From Gemmatimonadales bacterium (GTDB lineage: Bacteria; Gemmatimonadota; Gemmatimonadetes; Gemmatimonadales; GWC2-71-9), in NCBI GenBank assembly GCA_025924275.1, contig JAICEH010000123.1, positions 1 to 6,368 on the forward strand: 6,368 bases of DNA. The letters are read 5' to 3'. The position numbers were made by a program, and so were the translations under genes. The notes under the pieces are model-generated. The model saw only the letters and a program-made list of their open reading frames with translations. It was not told the origin of the DNA and ran no database searches. Below are positions 4,568-6,368 of this stretch, piece after piece. Positions within the stretch are counted from its first letter, which is position 1, and each line of letters begins with the position of its first letter.

Positions 4568-5269
4568 ATGTTCCCCGGAATGCCTCCAGTTACACGACTC
4601 GTGCCATTCCTCCGCCTGACGGCGTTGATCGTGCTGGCGGGCTGCGGCCGGGCCCCGGCGCCCGACCCCGGGCCCTGGCCCGCCGCCACGCAGGCCCTGG
4701 CGGACTCGCTCCTGGTGGACGTCCGGGCGCGGGACCGGACCATCGTGGTCGAGGCCCGGTACGCCGGCCCGGACAACTTCACCGGGGCCCCGCTGCCGGG
4801 ATACGAGGCGAACCGTGCCCTCCTCCGCCAGGAGCCGGCCGCGGCGCTGGCACGGGTCCAGGCCGTCCTCCGGCCCGCCGGGTTCGGCCTCAAGGTGTTC
4901 GACGGCTACCGCCCGATCCGCGCCACCCAGGCGATGGTGGCCTGGACCCAGCGGGAGGGACGGACCGACCTGCTCGACGATGGCTACATCGCGCGCCGGA
5001 GCCGCCACAACCTGGGCCTCGCGGTGGACCTCACCCTGGTGGAACTCGCCACCGGCCGCGAGCTCGACATGGGCACCCCCTTCGACACCTTCACCGAGGC
5101 GGCGCACACGGCCAACGCCTTCGGCGAGGTCCGGACCAACCGGGACCGGCTGGTCCGCGCCATGGAGGCGCAGGGGTTCCGGAACTACGAAAACGAGTGG
5201 TGGCACTTCTCGTTCACGGTCGCCGGCGCCGAGCCGGCCTTCGACGTCGTCATCGGCGGCGCGCGGTAG
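4568..5269 (+). CDS. Lipoprotein D-Ala-D-Ala dipeptidase (VanX/DdpX, M15D)
   Basis: Zinc metallopeptidase that hydrolyses D-Ala-D-Ala, 233 residues from ATG 4568. The signal peptide (about 1-25, PFLRLTALIVLAGC) ends in a lipobox with Cys26 as lipidation site; Gly follows Cys, so there is no Asp+2 inner-membrane retention signal and outer-membrane sorting is likely. Family landmarks: VRARDRTIVVEARYAGPDNF (52-71), FDGYRP (111-116, with the VanX-type active-site Arg115), SRHNLGLAVD (145-154) giving zinc ligands His147 and Asp154, and ENEWWHFSF (208-216) giving catalytic Glu210 and zinc ligand His213. All catalytic residues are intact. ATG 4580 is the other possible start (229 residues, shorter signal peptide); 4568 has GGA 4 nt upstream, 4580 has none usable. 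VanX enzymes act in vancomycin resistance or, as DdpX, in D-Ala-D-Ala scavenging. No vanA/vanH or ddp transport genes are here, so envelope recycling is more likely than resistance. Confidence 0.94.
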   Translation: MFPGMPPVTRLVPFLRLTALIVLAGCGRAPAPDPGPWPAATQALADSLLVDVRARDRTIVVEARYAGPDNFTGAPLPGYEANRALLRQEPAAALARVQAVLRPAGFGLKVFDGYRPIRATQAMVAWTQREGRTDLLDDGYIARRSRHNLGLAVDLTLVELATGRELDMGTPFDTFTEAAHTANAFGEVRTNRDRLVRAMEAQGFRNYENEWWHFSFTVAGAEPAFDVVIGGAR

Positions 5270-5277
5270 CGGAACGG

Positions 5278-5302
5278 CCCCTCTCCCCGCTCCCCTCTCC
5301 CC
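5278..5302 (-). other. Perfect four-tract G-quadruplex motif (i-motif strand on plus)
   Basis: The plus strand has four CCCC tracts (5278-5281, 5285-5288, 5292-5295, 5299-5302) separated by TCT, GCT and TCT. It is also a direct repeat of CCCCTCTCCCC with a 14-bp period. The minus strand is therefore G4 with loops of AGA, AGC, AGA, a textbook three-nucleotide-loop quadruplex. It fills about half of the 55-bp gap between the dipeptidase and M24 genes and lies on the template strand for rightward transcription. Confidence 0.8.
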
Positions 5303-5324
5303 TTCACACCTGCCCCTCGACGCG

Positions 5325-6368
5325 ATGCGCCTCCTTCCAGCCCTGTGTCTCCTCCTGCCCGCCGCGCCTCTGGCCGCCCAGCCCGATTCGCCCGCGGGAC
5401 CGGTGCCGGTGGAGCGGCTCGCCGCGCGCCGTGCCGCGCTCCTCGATTCCCTGGGCGACGGCGTGGCGGTGCTCCGCGCGGCCTCGGTCAAGGACATCGA
5501 GGGCGACTACCCCCAGGACAGCGATTTCCGCGAGGACAACGACTTCTTCTACCTGACCGGGGTCGAGGCTCCGGGGGCGTGGCTGGTCCTGGTGGCGCGC
5601 CGGGTGGGCGACGACCGCGCGGTCCTCTTCCTTCCCGCGCGGAGCGCCGCCGAGGTGCGGTACCTGGGTCCCGTGCTCGGGCCGGGCGCGGAGGCCGCCC
5701 GGCTCACCGGCATCGGCGAGACGCACGCCGCGGATTCGCTCGACGCCCTGCTGCCCCGGCTGCTTCGCGGCGCGCCGACGGTGTGGGTGAAGCGCGACGC
5801 CCGGAGTGCGGAGTGGCCCTTCGTGCGGCGGCTGCTCGAGGGCCGCGGGAGTGCCACGCTGGCGGACCTGCGTCCGCGGATCGCCGCCCTCCGGCTGGTG
5901 AAGGATGCGGACGAGCTGGCCCGGCTCCGTCGGGCCATCGCCCTCACCGGCGCGGGGCAGCAGGCGGCGGCGCGGGCGATCCGCGCGGGGGCCTGGGAGT
6001 ACGAGGTGGAGGCGGAGGTGGAGGCGGCCTTCCGTCGGGGTGGGGCGGAGCGGCTCGGGTTCCCCAGCATCATCGGGTCGGGCCCGAACTCCACCGTGCT
6101 GCACTACGACAAGGCGCGGCGCCGGATGGCGGCGGGCGAGCTGGTGGTGGTGGACGTGGGGGCGGAGTACGGCTACTACAGCGCCGACGTGACCCGCACC
6201 TGGCCGGTGTCGGGCCGCTTCTCGCCGCGGCAGCGCCGGCTCTACGACCTGGTGCTCGGCGCCCAGGAGGCGGCGATCGCGGCGGTGCGGCCCGGGGCGA
6301 CCGTGGCGGACCTCAACCGGGTGGCGCGCGAGTGGTTCCGGGCCAACTCGGGGGACGCCTGCGGCGCC
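5325..6368 (+). CDS. Exported Xaa-Pro aminopeptidase-like M24 peptidase (3' end outside window)
   Basis: Removes N-terminal residues from Xaa-Pro peptides, or cleaves Xaa-Pro dipeptides. 348 codons are visible and open to the right edge. The signal peptide MRLLPALCLLLPAAPLAA is cut before Q19, so it acts in the periplasm. The aminopeptidase-P N-terminal domain (about 27-180) is marked by LGDGVAVLRAAS (43-54) and QDSDFREDNDFFYLTG (64-79). The M24 'pita-bread' domain starts near 190. It has VLHYDK with His260 (the conserved LHY histidine) and the first two metal ligands, Asp277 (VVVDVGAEY) and Asp288 (SADVTRTWPV). The later His/Glu/Glu ligands would lie past the window. The start is ATG 5325; there is no Shine-Dalgarno site. 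It follows the dipeptidase gene by 55 bp, same strand, so one peptide-processing operon is likely. Confidence 0.94.
   Translation, partial: MRLLPALCLLLPAAPLAAQPDSPAGPVPVERLAARRAALLDSLGDGVAVLRAASVKDIEGDYPQDSDFREDNDFFYLTGVEAPGAWLVLVARRVGDDRAVLFLPARSAAEVRYLGPVLGPGAEAARLTGIGETHAADSLDALLPRLLRGAPTVWVKRDARSAEWPFVRRLLEGRGSATLADLRPRIAALRLVKDADELARLRRAIALTGAGQQAAARAIRAGAWEYEVEAEVEAAFRRGGAERLGFPSIIGSGPNSTVLHYDKARRRMAAGELVVVDVGAEYGYYSADVTRTWPVSGRFSPRQRRLYDLVLGAQEAAIAAVRPGATVADLNRVAREWFRANSGDACGA

Noticed and set aside
4568..5269. Vancomycin resistance cluster
   Set aside because: Only the dipeptidase is present; no VanA-type ligase, VanH dehydrogenase or VanRS regulators in the window.
4481..5497. 338-codon minus-strand frame opposite the dipeptidase gene
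   Set aside because: No recognisable domain and it spans the divergent promoter region; the dipeptidase frame has all catalytic residues.
4534..5556. 340-codon plus-strand frame overlapping both peptidase genes
   Set aside because: Pro/Arg/Gly-rich frame-shifted shadow without motifs.

Overview
The window is very GC-rich, densely packed DNA from a Gram-negative-type bacterium. The evidence for an outer membrane is a TonB-dependent receptor, a lipoprotein with a -1 Gly-Cys lipobox and a secreted M24 peptidase. The TonB receptor style (carboxypeptidase-regulatory-like domain before the plug, 'YGPDADRGVVHFITRSP' plug end, Cys pair in a long barrel loop) and the weak or absent Shine-Dalgarno sites remind me of Gemmatimonadota. 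That assignment is inference from style only. I see no tRNA, rRNA, CRISPR array or transposase.

Layout. (1) Left end, minus strand: the first 60-65 codons of a SplB-like radical SAM protein run off the window at base 1. It is preceded by a 60-residue Cys-rich zinc-ribbon protein. In front of that sits a sigma-70-like promoter overlapped by a very regular operator-like element: four 7-bp half-sites at exact 11-bp steps around one dyad (403-442). (2) 505-4412, minus strand: a compact operon reading greA, GroES-like co-chaperonin, two-TM small protein, TonB-dependent receptor. Intergenic gaps are 12, 2 and 63 bp. The greA leader carries a -10-like TATATT and a hairpin plus T-tract that looks like an attenuator. 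(3) 4413-4567: divergent regulatory region between greA and a rightward gene pair. (4) 4568 to the right end, plus strand: a lipoprotein D-Ala-D-Ala dipeptidase (VanX/DdpX, M15D), then an exported Xaa-Pro aminopeptidase-like M24 protein whose 3' part is outside the window. A 25-bp C-rich spacer between these two genes encodes a perfect four-tract G-quadruplex motif on the minus strand.

How the parts may work together. The rightward pair looks like an envelope peptide-turnover module: one enzyme for D-Ala-D-Ala from peptidoglycan, one for Xaa-Pro peptides. The leftward operon couples a transcript-cleavage factor and a co-chaperonin with an outer-membrane importer, an unusual grouping with no obvious single pathway. 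The zinc-ribbon/radical SAM pair is probably a separately controlled unit behind its own operator. The most promising unexplained element is that four-half-site operator. The greA attenuator and the G-quadruplex spacer come next.
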